In this document: positions 13,373 through 25,759 of the stretch, in pieces | Position numbering within the stretch: the stretch's first letter is position 1 | Layout of the letters: each line of letters opens with the position of its first letter | Source: Cristatella mucedo | Lineage: Eukaryota; Bryozoa; Phylactolaemata; Cristatellidae | Reading direction: 5' to 3' | Assembly: GCA_009760855.2 (NCBI GenBank) | Contig: WPIO01000052.1 | Coordinates: 1,098,501 to 1,162,500, forward strand | DNA: 64,000 nucleotides | Program-made: the position numbers and the translations under genes | The notes under the pieces: generated by a model | The model's input: the letters and a program-made list of their open reading frames with translations, nothing else | Told to the model about the DNA's origin: nothing | The model's database searches: none

Positions 13373-13454
13373 GATTTCTCTCTAGATCTCTCTCTCTATA
13401 TTTATATCTCTCTCTCTAGATCTCTCTCACACAATATCTCTCTTTCTCTCACTT

Positions 13455-13492
<38 letters not shown>

Positions 13493-13527
13493 CGCACACA
13501 CACACAAACACACACACACACACATAT
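13308..13527. repeat. Compound (TC)n / (CTAT)n / (AC)n microsatellite
   Basis: A pure TC block at 13310-13372 is followed by interrupted TC with TAGATC and TATA inserts, a (CTAT) run near 13474-13492 and an AC block at 13496-13526. Confidence 0.95.
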
Positions 13528-13559
13528 ATACCTCAGCATGACCTGAGAAAGGGGCCTTC

Positions 13560-14140
13560 TGCCATTCGAGTCTTAAGGCTGAGGCCTTGGCTATTATAAT
13601 GTCTCCACGGGGAGACCCGTCAGATCATGCATGACAAGGCATGCACAGCTTTTGCATTCGTCGCAACTTTTCCACGTAACATAATTCGAGGCATGCATTG
13701 GAAAACAGATTTTCACAATGAACATTGAACTACGCAATAATTTGTCACCTGGCTTTATGCGTTTGCTATATTCTCCAACATTCAACTGTGCCGTCGTTCC
13801 ATTCTCTGTTTGAGGTGAGCCGATGCAGAGTTGGGTACTTGACTTTGCCTCAGATTCTTTAACTGCATTTGACGACAGCAAGCGAGTGCTCTCTGGAAAT
13901 GTAGCACATCATTATCAAATAATTTAATACATTATAAAATGTTATCTTATTAAATGGCCTCAAGTTTCCTCAAGGCAATGAGATCAATCTCAGTTAGCAG
14001 CGAAGGAGGTGAAGCTTTGCAGAATGAGGACGAGGTGGAAGCCAAGAATGCGTACTAATTATGCCTTTATATATTACTACGGAGAGCAATATTGAGACAC
14101 AGGGAATTAGAGGGGGAGTTGAGTGAGCGAGAATGAGTGA
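13560..14140. other. Unassigned region, no supported gene
   Basis: A 95-codon minus-strand frame (13594-13881) shows no recognisable domain. No repeat family or splice-supported exon was identified. Confidence 0.3.
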
Positions 14141-14146
14141 AAGAGA

Positions 14147-14230
<84 letters not shown>

Positions 14231-14292
14231 GGGAGGGAGAAAGAGGGGAAGAAGGAAATAAAGAAAGTAAGAGAGAGAGAGAGAGAGAGAGG
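14147..14292. repeat. (AG)n polypurine array
   Basis: Near-perfect AG at 14147-14228, then an interrupted purine stretch, then AG again at 14272-14290. The plus strand is almost entirely purine from 14130 to 14300. Confidence 0.97.
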
Positions 14293-14589
14293 GAGGGAGA
14301 AAACTGACCATGATACTAGAATTCTACCAGGCATAAGCACTATCGAGACGCTACTTCCGAAGCTGGGCAGACGGGAAAAGCCGCCCCGAAGGCCGGAACC
14401 GGAATGGTCGGAATTGCCCGACGTTGGATCGAATGCCGTTAGTCGTGCCCCCCCCCCAGACAAACACAGAGGCGTCCAGATACTGGAAAAGGACATCCCC
14501 TCTGCCAGCCGTCGGCCATATCTCCTATTGGTAAAAAACAAACGGCTTGAGAACCTACGTTCGTGAATTAAATGATTGAACACGCTTAG

Positions 14590-17470
14590 CTAGGAATCTA
14601 CTCGCCACCAAAAGCTAGCAAAGGCGCCGCAGTGTAGCTTCGAGAAAGTCAAATTCGCTGTGTAGCCGAAAATTGGAATGTATGCTTTGATCGTCTATTC
14701 CGATTCGAAGTATGCACCTAAAAAGGAAAGACACTTTGGCAATGATCTGTCGTTGGACGAGGCCTTTGGCAGAGCGCCCTCAGTGGCATCGAAAAGCTGG
14801 AGAGACATTCGAACTCTAAATGGTCGCCGGAAGCCATTGTAATACTGTTGCTGCTACCACTCCGCTACGGCAGCAGCTGCAGTTGCTTCCAACTGATCAG
14901 CCGAACGCCCTCAATCTCTTAAAAAAATTGATTAAAGAAAGCCAGGCTCTACCAAGCAAGGATTATCTGTTATTATTCGTTGACCTATTTGCGAGGTGCT
15001 TTCTGTCTCATTGGAACTGCAGGGGGGGAGAGGTTTCAGTTGGCAGCCGAGTAGCTCTCTGCTGCGAATGGGGACACTCATTAAATACTGACAGCTATCT
15101 AAAAATTCTTGAGGTGCAATTCGAAAGGCGAATTACTATAATGGACTTGACCTTGACCTTGACGTGCAAATGAAATAAAGTATCGAGAGAGGTTCGAGGG
15201 AACGCAAAAACTGACATTTTCGCTAGTATCGTAATGAAGAGCCGTGCCGTTGTTGTGCCGTGGTATCGTGCAACACGCGGTGTTCATTTCTACGCTCCAG
15301 GCATTGCACACTGTGGCCAACTGGGTTGGTCGGGCAGACGTTCGCTTGCTTGTGTACGTTGTGCGCAGGTACGTTCAGTACGAACCGCATTCACGTTTTT
15401 TCCATGTCCCAATAGCTTTAACGTGCTTGCTCCTTTAAAGAATATTGCTTGTTCATTTTCGCTATAAGCTATTTCTAGACAGACCTCGCTGGTAGACGCA
15501 CACTTTACCAGACTGCGGCTCAGATACGCTCGTTTCTTAGGCAGAAAGGCAAGGCACGCCTTACCTTCCGCAGGGCCGCCGGCTCGTCGAGCGCTCCTGA
15601 GTGCCGACATTAGTCCTCCCAGGCAGCTTCGAATTACACTGGGCATTTCGGCATTGCACTGGCAGGGCCCTGGGGGCCGCTCGACCGGGCGGAGGCTGTG
15701 GAGGTAGGTAGATCGAGTCGGCCACCCACGGCCTCCGTGGGTGGCCAGCCCAGCCTGGTCCCCGTCGAGGGCGGATGTAGGAGTTGAACGAGCGCCGTTC
15801 GGCGAATGGTCGTGCAGCGGCGAGCTCTACTGGGAAGTCGAGCTGCGGGCCGGGTGAGCTGCGGCTTCGTAGTGGCTGTCGCAATCAGGAAAGCGCGGGT
15901 GGTGGTCCTGCGGCCTCTTCCTGGAAGCCATTGGCATCTACATCCGATCGATCACTCCTAGCTCCGTACTTTCGCTTCGTCGTATGACGTTCGTGCACAC
16001 TGTTTCGCCGGTTCGCGTAGCGGCGATGTTCAAGCCCCGAATCGAATGCTGCCAACAAAGCCGATCAGTCGCGTTAGGTGGCACAAATAGAGCCCTCGCC
16101 ATTCTTCGAAGTCCTTGGTCGAGCCGTCTCCCCCCTTTCGGTAGCGAGTTCGCTGTGCACCTCGGTAAGAGCCACTATAGACACCGTTCAGGTCCTGATT
16201 GGCCCACAGAAATACGAATGGTCAACAGCTGCACGGCTCCATAGATACAATGCTCGCGACTTTAACAACCTTTCCATCTCTTAATTAATGATAATAATAA
16301 TAAGAATAAATTAGCCTAGCTCGAGGTCAGTGTCCCTATTTGGCGCTTGTTTAATCGATCGGTCCAGTGAGATAAGGCAGGCACAACCAATATGGCTGGC
16401 AGAGCGCCATTCATGGCATCGACTGTCTTCGTGCGGGTTCATACTTCCTTGGCATCTTTGCACGACTTTTGTGGTCACTTGGCAAGCTTGTTCCAGAGCA
16501 ATACCATCCCCGCCAAGAGCTGCAACCACGCAACGATGGAATCAAGTTAAGGCAATTGCATTAGGTTGAAAGCGAGGGCAGCAGCAGAGGGGTTCGAGAA
16601 GGCTCCGGCGTTGCAGAGCGTGCTGGAAAGCTGGCAAGAACAAATAGAAGCCAACTAGTTTTAGATGTGTACGAATTAAATTTACTGAGTGCTACGAGAA
16701 GGCGAAGCCTTTTTAACTTCTTGGGCATTCGCATCTGAGTCCCGATGTATGCTTATAATCTAACCGAATAGTCTATGCAATCGCACTTCAATTTGGGCTG
16801 TAACTGAAGCAGAATACATTAGTCTGGTGAGGACTAATTGGTTATTTAGCTAAAACCATTCTCATCTTTAAGCTAGACCACACCTAACTCATCATCGCCC
16901 TACACGTTCAGCCGATGTTAAGGCTGCTTATTGAAGTTAAGGATAAAGTGCATCTTTTTCTCGATGTTATAACGGAACTTTCAGCCATTGCCAGTCTGCT
17001 ACGAGTACCACACATGATTAAACCTATGATTAATTGCAGTTCAGACTTTTTGAATTAATTTTTACCATAAATGTTGTTGAATAAGTTTTAAATATCTCAC
17101 ATTTAGTGCCGTATTACACAATTATTATTTCTGGGTAGACAATATTTTTTCCTCAATCACTAAGGCCTCATACGTATAAAAATTGCACGTATTTCTCGCA
17201 AACTTTTCTTTTGTAAGAGGGCAGTGATGTATAAGAAATGTATTCGTTTTCAGGGAAAACCTGACAAATACGCGTCTTGTGGTTTATATAAGTTAGAAAA
17301 ATTAAAACGACAGTATTTATACTGAAGTATCGCACAAATGACCACAGTTGGTATATACAAAAATGTTTAGCTAAAGTTATGGTTATGCTGTAAATGACTT
17401 TCACGAATCAGCCAAAATGTAGTCTCTGATCACATTCTCCTTGTATTGTACTGCATTACGGGGCTCCGGT
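14590..17470. other. Unassigned region; CpG-rich centre
   Basis: A CpG-rich part spans about 15560-15960 and contains a perfect 12-bp inverted repeat (15720-15746). Short frames at 15244-15438 and 16078-16284 look mildly protein-like (for example LHTVANWVGRADVRLLVYVV), but no family or exon structure supports them. An ATAATAATA run at 16288-16300 resembles a retroposon tail. 16650-17400 is AT-rich and empty. Confidence 0.35.
15720..15746. other. Perfect hairpin, 12-bp arms and 3-nt loop
   Basis: GGCCACCCACGG is followed by CCT and CCGTGGGTGGCC. The stem is perfect and strongly GC, in CpG-rich sequence. There is no U-run after it and no gene before it, so a terminator role is not supported. 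Confidence 0.9.
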
Positions 17471-17472
17471 AA

Positions 17473-17589
17473 ATCCTGGCGGCGCTCGCCTCGCTCCTGC
17501 CTGCGCTCGCCTCGCTCCTGCCTGCGCTCGCCTCGCTCCTGCCTGCGCTCGCCTCGCTCCTGCCTGCGCTCGCCTCGCTCCTGCCTCAA
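17473..17589. repeat. 21-bp minisatellite, about 5.5 copies
   Basis: Near-identical 21-bp units built on GCGCTCGCCTCGCTCCTGCCT. Because 21 is a multiple of three, the minus strand stays open as repeated RQERGER. This is repeat sequence, not a supported gene. Confidence 0.95.
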
Positions 17590-17942
17590 GGATCTTGAAT
17601 TCTAAGGAAGGACATCCTGCAGCCAATCTCGCCGTCGCTCTTCACCATAGGCTCAACCAGCTCTACATTGCTTTCTGCCTCGTGATTGCTCGGGAAGCCC
17701 CGGAGCCACTGAGACGAAGCTTTTCCCTTTCTGCCGCTTTTTCTTCTATAGCGACCTTTTCGCGGCATTCATTCAATGCATGCACTCGCCGATTTTCTTA
17801 ATCTGCTGTCTTACAAAAAGACGCTAGCTCTGACCTGTACCTCAGACAGCTTAAAGAAGAAGCTTAGGAGGTACTTGAAGGTTGCCGACTTAATATCAAG
17901 AGCTTGACATTGAATTGATAAGGCCCGTGCATATACATATAG

Positions 17943-18181
<239 letters not shown>

Positions 18182-18189
18182 GTGGTGTC

Positions 18190-18475
18190 ATCAGCACCTT
18201 CCGGGTCCACCAAGACACTGACTGAGCTGTGTTCCACGAAGTATTCGATCCTCTGTGGCCAGTCCCGCCTGGCGGGCGGTGATGAACATGGCTTCCCCTG
18301 CTATCTCAAAGGCAAAGATAGCAGGGAAACCGGACAAAACGCCTTGGAGACCCATCAGGAATGCCACCATTTTGAAGTCTCCGATTACTTTAAAGATAAA
18401 CTCTTCATACCTCAAGGCTTTCACCCACGTATTAATGCGCTTGCAATCCTCTTTGACGTACACTGAGTGGGCTAG
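18190..18475 (-). pseudogene. Fragment of a transposon-like protein
   Basis: The minus strand encodes NTWVKALRYEEFIFKVIGDF followed by KMVAFLMGLQG. From memory, this resembles a block recurring in unnamed transposon-like proteins of many invertebrate and fish genomes, where it is followed by a PCFLCLWDSR-type segment. Here the expected segment appears only after a frame shift, in another frame, so the copy is broken. It stops at the (TG)n array on one side and is bounded by an AG array on the other. I cannot name the superfamily with certainty. It could alternatively be a decayed host paralogue. Confidence 0.5.
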
Positions 18476-18499
18476 AAGAGACGGACACTTGCTTTCATC

Positions 18500-18533
18500 A
18501 GAGAGAGAGACAGAGAGAGACAGAGATAGAGAC

Positions 18534-18606
<73 letters not shown>
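18500..18606. repeat. (AG)n microsatellite
   Basis: GAGACAGA-type interrupted repeats lead into a pure AG run at 18541-18605. Confidence 0.97.
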
Positions 18607-18607
<1 letters not shown>

Positions 18608-19149
18608 ATACAAATACATTATCATTATTATAATTATTCATCCACGGCTCTGCCATTTAAATTGTCATCTGAATCTAAATCGGTTTCTTTGCTGCTCTTC
18701 CTGATGACAGCTGGTCGCTCTTCGGAGGAACGAGTACGTGAGGAGCTCAGGGCATTGCGACTGAATCAATAAATGGGAGATGGATAGGTAAAGGAAGAAC
18801 TGGATATATGATAGCAAGAACATTCTGACCAGTCCCACCCTTTGAAAAGTCCGCCGTGCAGAAGTAGCAGTTGCTTGAGTGGCCAGGCGGGTTCCCGAAA
18901 ATACTGAACCATTTCACGTTTTCTATGACAATTTGACTAAGTTTGATTTACAGTATGACCTAGCAGTGTTTTTACGTACGAAACTGAATGCAAAAAACTG
19001 AACTATTTTTATTTAACACCAGACCTTTGATAATAGCCTTATTTTCTGTAAAATAATAGTTAATTATAGTCGTTTGCACAGCTCCCTAAGAGAATAAAAT
19101 CAAAGATCTGTACAACTTGCTGAAGGAAAAACAATAGCCAAGGGTTACT

Positions 19150-19380
19150 GACATGAAAGGTTATTATGCTTAGACAAGTCTGTAAAGCACGCAAGCATAA
19201 TGCTTGGATGAGTATGCCAAGCATGCAAGATGCTCAGGGTCGCGGTTTAGTAGGATGCACCGGGTTAGTAACATGCACTTAACCATGCATATGAAAGCGT
19301 GGCCTTTTAAATGGGTTTGGGCTTGGACGTCAGGACGGAGGCAGAAAGACTCAGACAGTGAAAGCCCGTAGGTAGCCAAA
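19150..19380 (-). mobile_element. Decayed LINE 3' end
   Basis: A minus frame gives SLSESFCLRPDVQAQTHLKG followed by HAF, which matches the SLPxSVRxxPDLxxFKxxLKTHLF terminus of the L2/CR1-type ORF. It is followed by the ATGCACTTAACCATGCAT-type 3' region seen in family A copies. It is strongly decayed and lacks a clear tail. Confidence 0.45.
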
Positions 19381-19450
19381 AATCAAATAAAAAATCAAAT
19401 AAAATAAAATAAAATCAAAAATCAAATAAAATCAAAAATCAAATAAAAGT
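19380..19450. repeat. (AAATC/AAAAT)n A-rich tandem
   Basis: Irregular tandem of AATCAAATAAAA-type units over about 70 bp, directly adjoining the LINE 3' remnant. Confidence 0.8.
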
Positions 19451-20879
19451 GTGACGCGGTTAGTAACAACGATGCTAATCTATCACTCTCCTGTACACCA
19501 ACAAAGTTTTCTGGGGACCGTGGCCATTTTCTACACCTTTAATTCGTAAGCGATTGGGAAATCCGCCTATTACCCAAGAACAGAGATAAAATAAAAACTT
19601 TCAGACCGCTTGTGCATGCGTGTATTTCTCTATGTGCAAGAGACTGTCTCAGAATGCTTACAACCTCCAGAATCGACAGAATTTCTATAGATTTGTTGTA
19701 AAAATGAAGACGAAATGGCCCATTAAACTTTTGCATAGTAATTGAGAACTAATGCCAACGTACACACTTAAGTTAACCGTCAATCATATGTGTTCACGAT
19801 AGAAACAATCTGAAAATGAAGCCGCCTATTTTCTCATAAACGACAGCAAATCCGGAATTAGTTTACTTCGACGAAAACGGGGACAGTATGCATGAGTGAT
19901 TTATGAATATCTTAATAATGCGTAATAGTGTTCGGGACGTGATAAGCATACGGTCTCTGGGACCGGCTGGGTTTTGAAGCCAAGACTAGGATCGCTTACC
20001 GAACGCGGAGAGCATTACCCTTAATTTTACTTCCATACGCTGGTTCTGTACATTGAAAGCTCCGGACACTTAACAGGCTTCGGTTTGTATCAGAATTACT
20101 TTTTCTTCAGAATTCTTTATTAAACAGATTTTAAGAATAGACATATATATATATATATATATATATGCATCTGCAGTGTAAACATGTATTCAGATATACA
20201 CATACCTGCACATATATTCTGGTTGATGTGCGTATCACTATCGATAGATCAATAAAGCAATAAGGACTACATGCATGTAACGCTGGGAAGTTTCAATAGA
20301 GCACTCAAAAGCCTCATCGTTTTGCAGTGCACTTTCTTTAACCAATGGCCGTTAACTCCGGTGACAGGGAAGAAGTAGGAAAGAAGCCCTAATTCTGGAG
20401 TGCAAGCAAATATTTCGACTGAATCAAGAAGCGGCTTTTCGTATAGCATTTCCAAAGCTCACGTGCTCTTTGTAAATGACAAACCCAGATCGCGAACTGT
20501 TGACGATTGTCTCCCACTGCCACCTCTTATTAGGATGCCGACGATACTAATTACAGCCGGGCATTATAAGTTTATTTTTAAGGAGTTAACTTTTGCAGTA
20601 ATTAAATGTAAAACATTCAGCAAAGATCCTGCTCCTAATGTTAGCAAGAAATTGAGCGAATCTCTGCATCCTTCTAGCGACTCTGAATATTTTAGAACGG
20701 ATCGGTGTCGTTGGTATTGAAGCGATCGCCGAAGCTGTTGGTCTAAATTGCCTACGACAGAGGCACTGAATATGCGGAGACAAATAAGAGCCAAAAGCTT
20801 ACATGTCTGAGTTCGCTTGCTTCTTACGCAAAGATGACTACTCTCCTGCTGCAAATTATGGCAACCCTTTCCAGCCATC
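19451..20879. other. Unassigned AT-rich region
   Basis: It contains a short (TA)n at 20143-20166 and no exon or domain that I can support. Confidence 0.4.
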
Positions 20880-21072
20880 CTGAGCTGTTAGTTAACTCAC
20901 CTAGGCTTCTCACTTTCTCTTTGTTACATGAGATATAGCTTTTTGGCTACCGAATGCGTACCGAAAGCCGCTTAGGCTGTGAGTGCGCTGTACAAAACTT
21001 ACTTGCGTAATACCCAGATAGTCTGTATGGCTTTTTGGAGTTACAGATAGAGATAAATTACATTACATTGAT
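20880..21072 (+). mobile_element. LINE family B 3' tail
   Basis: The block CTTCTCACTTTCTCTTTGTT, then GGCTACCGAATGCGTACC, GCCGCTTAGGCTGTGAGT and an ATTACATTACAT end is repeated at about 61900-62095 and, more decayed, at 23300-23445. It is the 3' untranslated end of a second LINE family whose RT region is at 22.3-23.4 kb. Confidence 0.7.
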
Positions 21073-21639
21073 GAGACGCAATCGCCACCTGACAGGTAGT
21101 GGGCATTGTTTGGCAGATACGATTTAACTAGAAGTGCGACCAACGTCTACCCAAAACCAGTCGTTTAGTGTGCTGCATAACACTGCGTGAACAAACAAAA
21201 GATGCATAAAACAAAATCGTTTCTTAATAGATGTTTCTTCACTTTCTTTTAATCTCTTAATCTCTTGGGTTTCCCAACCTTGCCGCCATATTCATCACCA
21301 GCTGTTAGGGCTTATTAGCTTTTTTCCGTAGCTCAGTCAAAATTGAACCGCTCTAGTCCGGTCTAGACGAAACCCAGCTCGCTGGTAAATTTTCTTTTGC
21401 TAGCTACCGTGGTAGGCATTCCTTAATCATGGACAAATATCAAACTGAATGACCAGCTTTTGAAGATATGTTGAACGAAACTTAAAAAACACCAAGCGCT
21501 TATCAAAGAGGACACGTACATTATGAGAGAATGATGGCGGTCGTACTACAGCGCTGCCAATTTAAAAATAACAGTCTTCTAGTCCAGCCGGACATGTGTA
21601 GTGTACTATGAGTAAAACTTCGATTGAGTTATCATTTAG

Positions 21640-22025
21640 CTTAAGAACATTTGCTTACATCTGGATCGAGTGCCTGCTAGGCAAGCATTCAGTTTGTCAG
21701 TCGCACCAGCTGATTCCGGTGGTTTAAATAATACGCAGCTGCGTATCGTCAGCAACGAAGCTAAATCCAGTGGGCCACGGGCCCACATCACTTTTCCGAG
21801 ACGCTCGATATAAATGGAGAGCTGCAGACCCTTGAGAGCAGACCCTTTTGGCACTCCACACGGGGCTAGGCTGTTTGATGCTGAGACTTGAGCACCACAT
21901 GATCGCATTGAACACGATCGGACAAGTAAGAACCGAAGCGCTCCAGAAAATCATGGGTCAGAATGGTCGTTTTTATTTTTCTCGATTGCTCAAGTAGAAC
22001 ATTGGGATCAATAGTGTCAAGCCCG
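21640..22025 (-). mobile_element. LINE family B RT fragment, minus strand
   Basis: Minus frames give GLDTIDPNVLLEQ near 22015 (RT motif AFDTIDHxILLxRL), FGSYLSDRVQCDHVV, then CGVPKGSALKGLQLSIYIER (GVPQGSVLGPLLFxIY). Several frameshifts separate them and the YADD box is lost. Another family B copy on the plus strand begins only about 275 bp away. Confidence 0.7.
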
Positions 22026-22299
22026 GAGTATATATCGAGCGGAGCCGGGGGGGGCGGCGTGTATGGATGTTACTCACAGCGATGCTTCCCAGACTATCGT
22101 CTGTCACGTGAATGAGCGCTGCTTCTGTGGAGCGGTCTCGCTTGATTCTCGACCGAAGTTTTTCTGATAATTAATCCTCGTAAATGAGTCACGCGAGCTG
22201 CCTAGCGGCAATCTGTACGAGTATCGCGGACAGAGCAGAAGGAATAGGAAGGACTTAGAGGTAGCTCGCTAGAGCCTCAGAGTATAAATACAGGCTCTC

Positions 22300-23445
22300 C
22301 AAGTCTTAGTCGAACGGTGGTCGATTTAAACGACTTTGGAACAACCCATTCATATGGTGAAGCCTTAAAAATATGAATCGTTTCTGGGCTACGGTTTTCC
22401 GCTAGCGCAGACCGTGGAGGATAATGTACGGAGTATTCACGAGATGAGCGCTTCACTGGTCTTGCTTATCGCAAGAACGAGTTCGAACAAAGATTGCTCC
22501 GGCAGCCGAGGTTGCTCCTGGCCTGGTTCAAATCGTACTAGTCCCATCCCATGGTCGAATCGTGTCATGTGATGGTCAAGTCTCATCCACCGGACTAGTC
22601 ACCTATGAAGTTCCTCGAGGGTTCGCTCTCGGTCCTTTTCACTGCTATATTTATACTGAACCTCTCGGGAAATCTCCATATGGGCCCATAGGATCGGCTA
22701 TCACTTCTATTCTGACAATACTCAGCTTTATGTGCCGTCTATGCAGTCGGAATCTGCTGCAGCGACTGATTAACTCGACGATTGCCTTGCAGACGTTCGA
22801 TCCTGCATTTCGGCAAATTTCCCAAAACTAAACGACGTAAGACTGAACTGCTACTCATAGGACACCCAAAGCGTGCGGATGGACTTCAAAAATTTACAGT
22901 TGTGCGACCGTAACCGCGTGTTCGGAATTTAGGTGTCGTCTTTGACAATTGCCTAAATTTTGAAAGTTACATTAAGAAGACTGCCTTATCTGCTAGCCAT
23001 CACTTCCGATCCCTTTCTAAGATTAGAGAGACTATCTAGCTCACTGCCTTCCAAAAGATCTAAGTAGCTAAGCACTGGTTCTGTGCAGGCTAGATTAATG
23101 CAATTTCATTTTGGCTGGACTACCGAAAACCAATTACACCTTTGCAGTTGGCGATGAATATGGCCGCAAGGCTCGTGAAACCAATCCTAGGGGTTCAGCC
23201 GTGTGACTCCTCTGTTGAAAGAGCTTAGATGGCTTCCGATTGACCAACGGATACAGGACAAAGTTCTAATGCTGTCTTACAAATCGTTCTTGTTGCGTGA
23301 GAGGGAGTCTGTTGGCTACCGCATGCGTACCAAAAGCCGATTAGGCTTTGAGTTCGTAATTGAGAACTCTAATGCATAGCAGCCACTTGGTCTTTGTGGC
23401 TTCGTGGAGTTACAAAGAAGAGATGTATTACATTACAAGCTACTT
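22300..23445 (+). mobile_element. LINE family B copy, decayed
   Basis: Plus frames in order: LLAWFKSY near 22520, TYEVPRGFALGPFHCYIYTE near 22600 (the VPQGSVLGP box), NFESYIKKTALSASHHFRSL near 22960, then LQLAMNMAARLVKPILGVQP and LPIDQRIQ-like sequence near 23140-23260, ending in the family's ATTACATTACA tail near 23430. The order matches the second half of an L2/CR1-type RT ORF. Multiple stops and frameshifts make it non-functional. Confidence 0.75.
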
Positions 23446-24365
23446 CATCTACGGAAAAGTCAGAAAATTGTGTGAGGTGCAGGATTGAATTAGTCAGATC
23501 TTCCGCTATGAACTCAACAGTATGTGCAGTTTTTAAGAAAGCTTACAATTTAGCCATAAATTGAATACCTGGGTATTGAGATCGCTTAACATTTTCATGT
23601 AAAAAATTCGCCGAAAAATGTAAAGTCTCTAACACATAACTCGTGCATGAATAACTGTCTTCGAGCTATATTCCACGTTTGCCTTTTGTATACCTACCGG
23701 TCCAGTCTGTTGTCTTTCGTTTTCTGTAGATAGACGTTTCTGGTGTCAGACAAAATAAATATAACGAAATGGTGGGGGGCTGCTACCTTTGTACTTGCTC
23801 TACTGCAGCACTCTTTATTATGTGCCACGAATAGCCAGGATCCGCTGTTTTTGTGCACCATCCATCTACAATATCCAAAGTAAGTGACGCGAAGCTGCTG
23901 TTTTGCCACCAAATGCATGGAACAGGCTTCTGACTTCTGTCATCCCCTGGAATTAGCTTAGCATAACTCAAGTCTAGGCTAAAGACTCGCACGTTCCGCT
24001 CAGCTTGCCACGCGCCTCTGTGAACTCGTGTTTTTCCGTATCGCTTTGCGTGCTTACGGGCTCACGGTTCCGTGCATGCTACTAATCGCCACCGGTTCCA
24101 CCAACCAGCGGCTCCTGATTGTCTTCTAACGTGGTTTTTTGCGTATGCGAATGTCTGCGAATGGTACATTGGTTCAACATCCCTTTATCGCTTCTCTTCT
24201 GGTTGCGATTCGAAATGCGCCTGGGTAGAGGTTTGGTCGTCTTAAGACGATATATAAAAGACTCGCCGTTGCTATTGTTAACACAGCTGTCTACCGTACG
24301 CAATACGGTATACGAAGTTACAGACATTGCCCATCTATCTCGATATTTAACAGTAAAATAAAAAT
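23446..24365. other. Unassigned region, no supported gene
   Basis: Short overlapping frames on both strands near 23700-24330 have no domain. Nothing else was recognised. Confidence 0.35.
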
Positions 24366-24367
24366 AA

Positions 24368-24500
24368 AAAATAAAATTGCTGATTCAACAACCTCATTTT
24401 TATAGCGGCAGAAGGGTCTTAGCGGCTATCACCTAATAGCAGAAGACAGGACTCAAAACTCACGATCCGAGTTGTGAGGTTCGAGCGCCTGGAACGTAAC
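24368..24500 (-). mobile_element. S2 tRNA-derived SINE, decayed
   Basis: On the minus strand a damaged tRNA-like head (GATCGTGAGTTTTGAGTCCT in place of a GGTTCGAGTCC B box) is followed by the S2 body GTGATAGCCGCTAAGACC, CTTCTGCCGCTATA and an AATGAGGTTGTTGAATCAGC end. It matches the clearer copies at 42.7 and 45.1 kb. Confidence 0.65.
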
Positions 24501-24564
24501 CTGGGACTGTCTATCTATGCATCTGTTCGTCCATATATTTTTCTTGTCACCCGTGTTCTCCCCT

Positions 24565-24705
<141 letters not shown>

Positions 24706-24709
24706 CTTG

Positions 24710-25135
24710 AAAACGCACTTCGTCTCTCTTCGTATCTCCAAATTTGGCTTGATTAAGATATCTATGTAAGCTCAAACATTTTTGGAATCGCTTCGAAATT
24801 CTGCAGGTTTTTTCTGCAGGGTGTCCGTCAAGAAGATACAATTACTACTTGTGTTTAATCGGGGATTGGTTTCCACACTGGTTTACGGAATTTTTTAGAT
24901 GAGAAGCTATGCTTATCGTAGTGATAGTCGCTGCATCGATTACGTACGATGTGACTATTTCGGTAAAATGTCTAGTCACTCCTGACTCGGCGTGGATGTG
25001 AGATGGAAATCGCATTGAATATGGTCAAAAACGGGAGGTCAACTTTAGAATGCTGAAGTTTTGCTAGCCGTAAAAACATTTCGCTCCACTTGATCCTATT
25101 CAGCCCGGTAGCCTACATCTTGCTGCACGCGTCTA
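24710..25135. other. Unassigned region
   Basis: No gene or recognised repeat between the TC array and the minisatellite. Confidence 0.4.
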
Positions 25136-25149
25136 ATTCACCAGAAAAG

Positions 25150-25755
25150 TGGCAGCTGCAGTTCTGCACTGTGATGGAGCTTGCAGTTCTGCACTGTGAT
25201 GGAGCTTGCAGTTCTGCACTGTGATGGAGCTTGCAGTTCTGCACTGCGATGGAGCTTGCAGCTTGCAGTGTGATGGAGCTTGCAGTTCTGCACTGTGATG
25301 GAGCTTGCAGTTCTGCACTGTGATGGAGCTTGCAGTTCTGCACTGTGATGGAGCTTGCAGTTCTGCACTGTGATGGAGCTTGCAGTTCTGCACTGTGATG
25401 GAGCTTGCAGTTCTGCACTGTGATGGAGCTTGCAGTTCTGCACTGCGATGGAGCTTGCAGCTTGCAGTGTGATGGAGCTTGCAGTTCTGCACTGTGATGG
25501 AGCTTGCAGCTTGCAGTGTGATGGAGCTTGCAGCTTGCAGTGTGATGGAGCTTGCATCTTGCAGTGTGATGGAGCTTGCAGCTTGCACTGTGATGGAGCT
25601 TGCAGCTTGCAGTTTGATAGTGCTTGCAGCTTGCAATGTGATGGAGCTTGCAGCTTGCAGTTTGATAGTGCTTGCAGCTTGCACTGTGATGGAGCTTGCA
25701 GCTTGCACTGTGATGGAGCTTGCAGCTTGCAGTGTGATGGAGCTTGCAGCTGCGA
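25150..25755. repeat. 24/25-bp minisatellite with two unit types
   Basis: About 25 tandem copies. The left half is mostly 25-bp units (CTTGCAG + TTCTGCACTG + TGATGGAG). The right half is mostly 24-bp units in which the middle is replaced by a second CTTGCAG (CTTGCAGCTTGCAGTG + TGATGGAG). One 24-bp unit sits inside the 25-bp block near 25256, and GATAGTG variants occur at 25616 and 25664. The long Q/C/S/L-rich frames on both strands, up to 191 codons, are by-products. Confidence 0.97.
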
Positions 25756-25759
25756 AATA

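Noticed and set aside
17473-17589. CRISPR array
   Set aside because: The 21-bp units are directly tandem with no spacers and the context is eukaryotic. The same holds for the 25.2-kb minisatellite.
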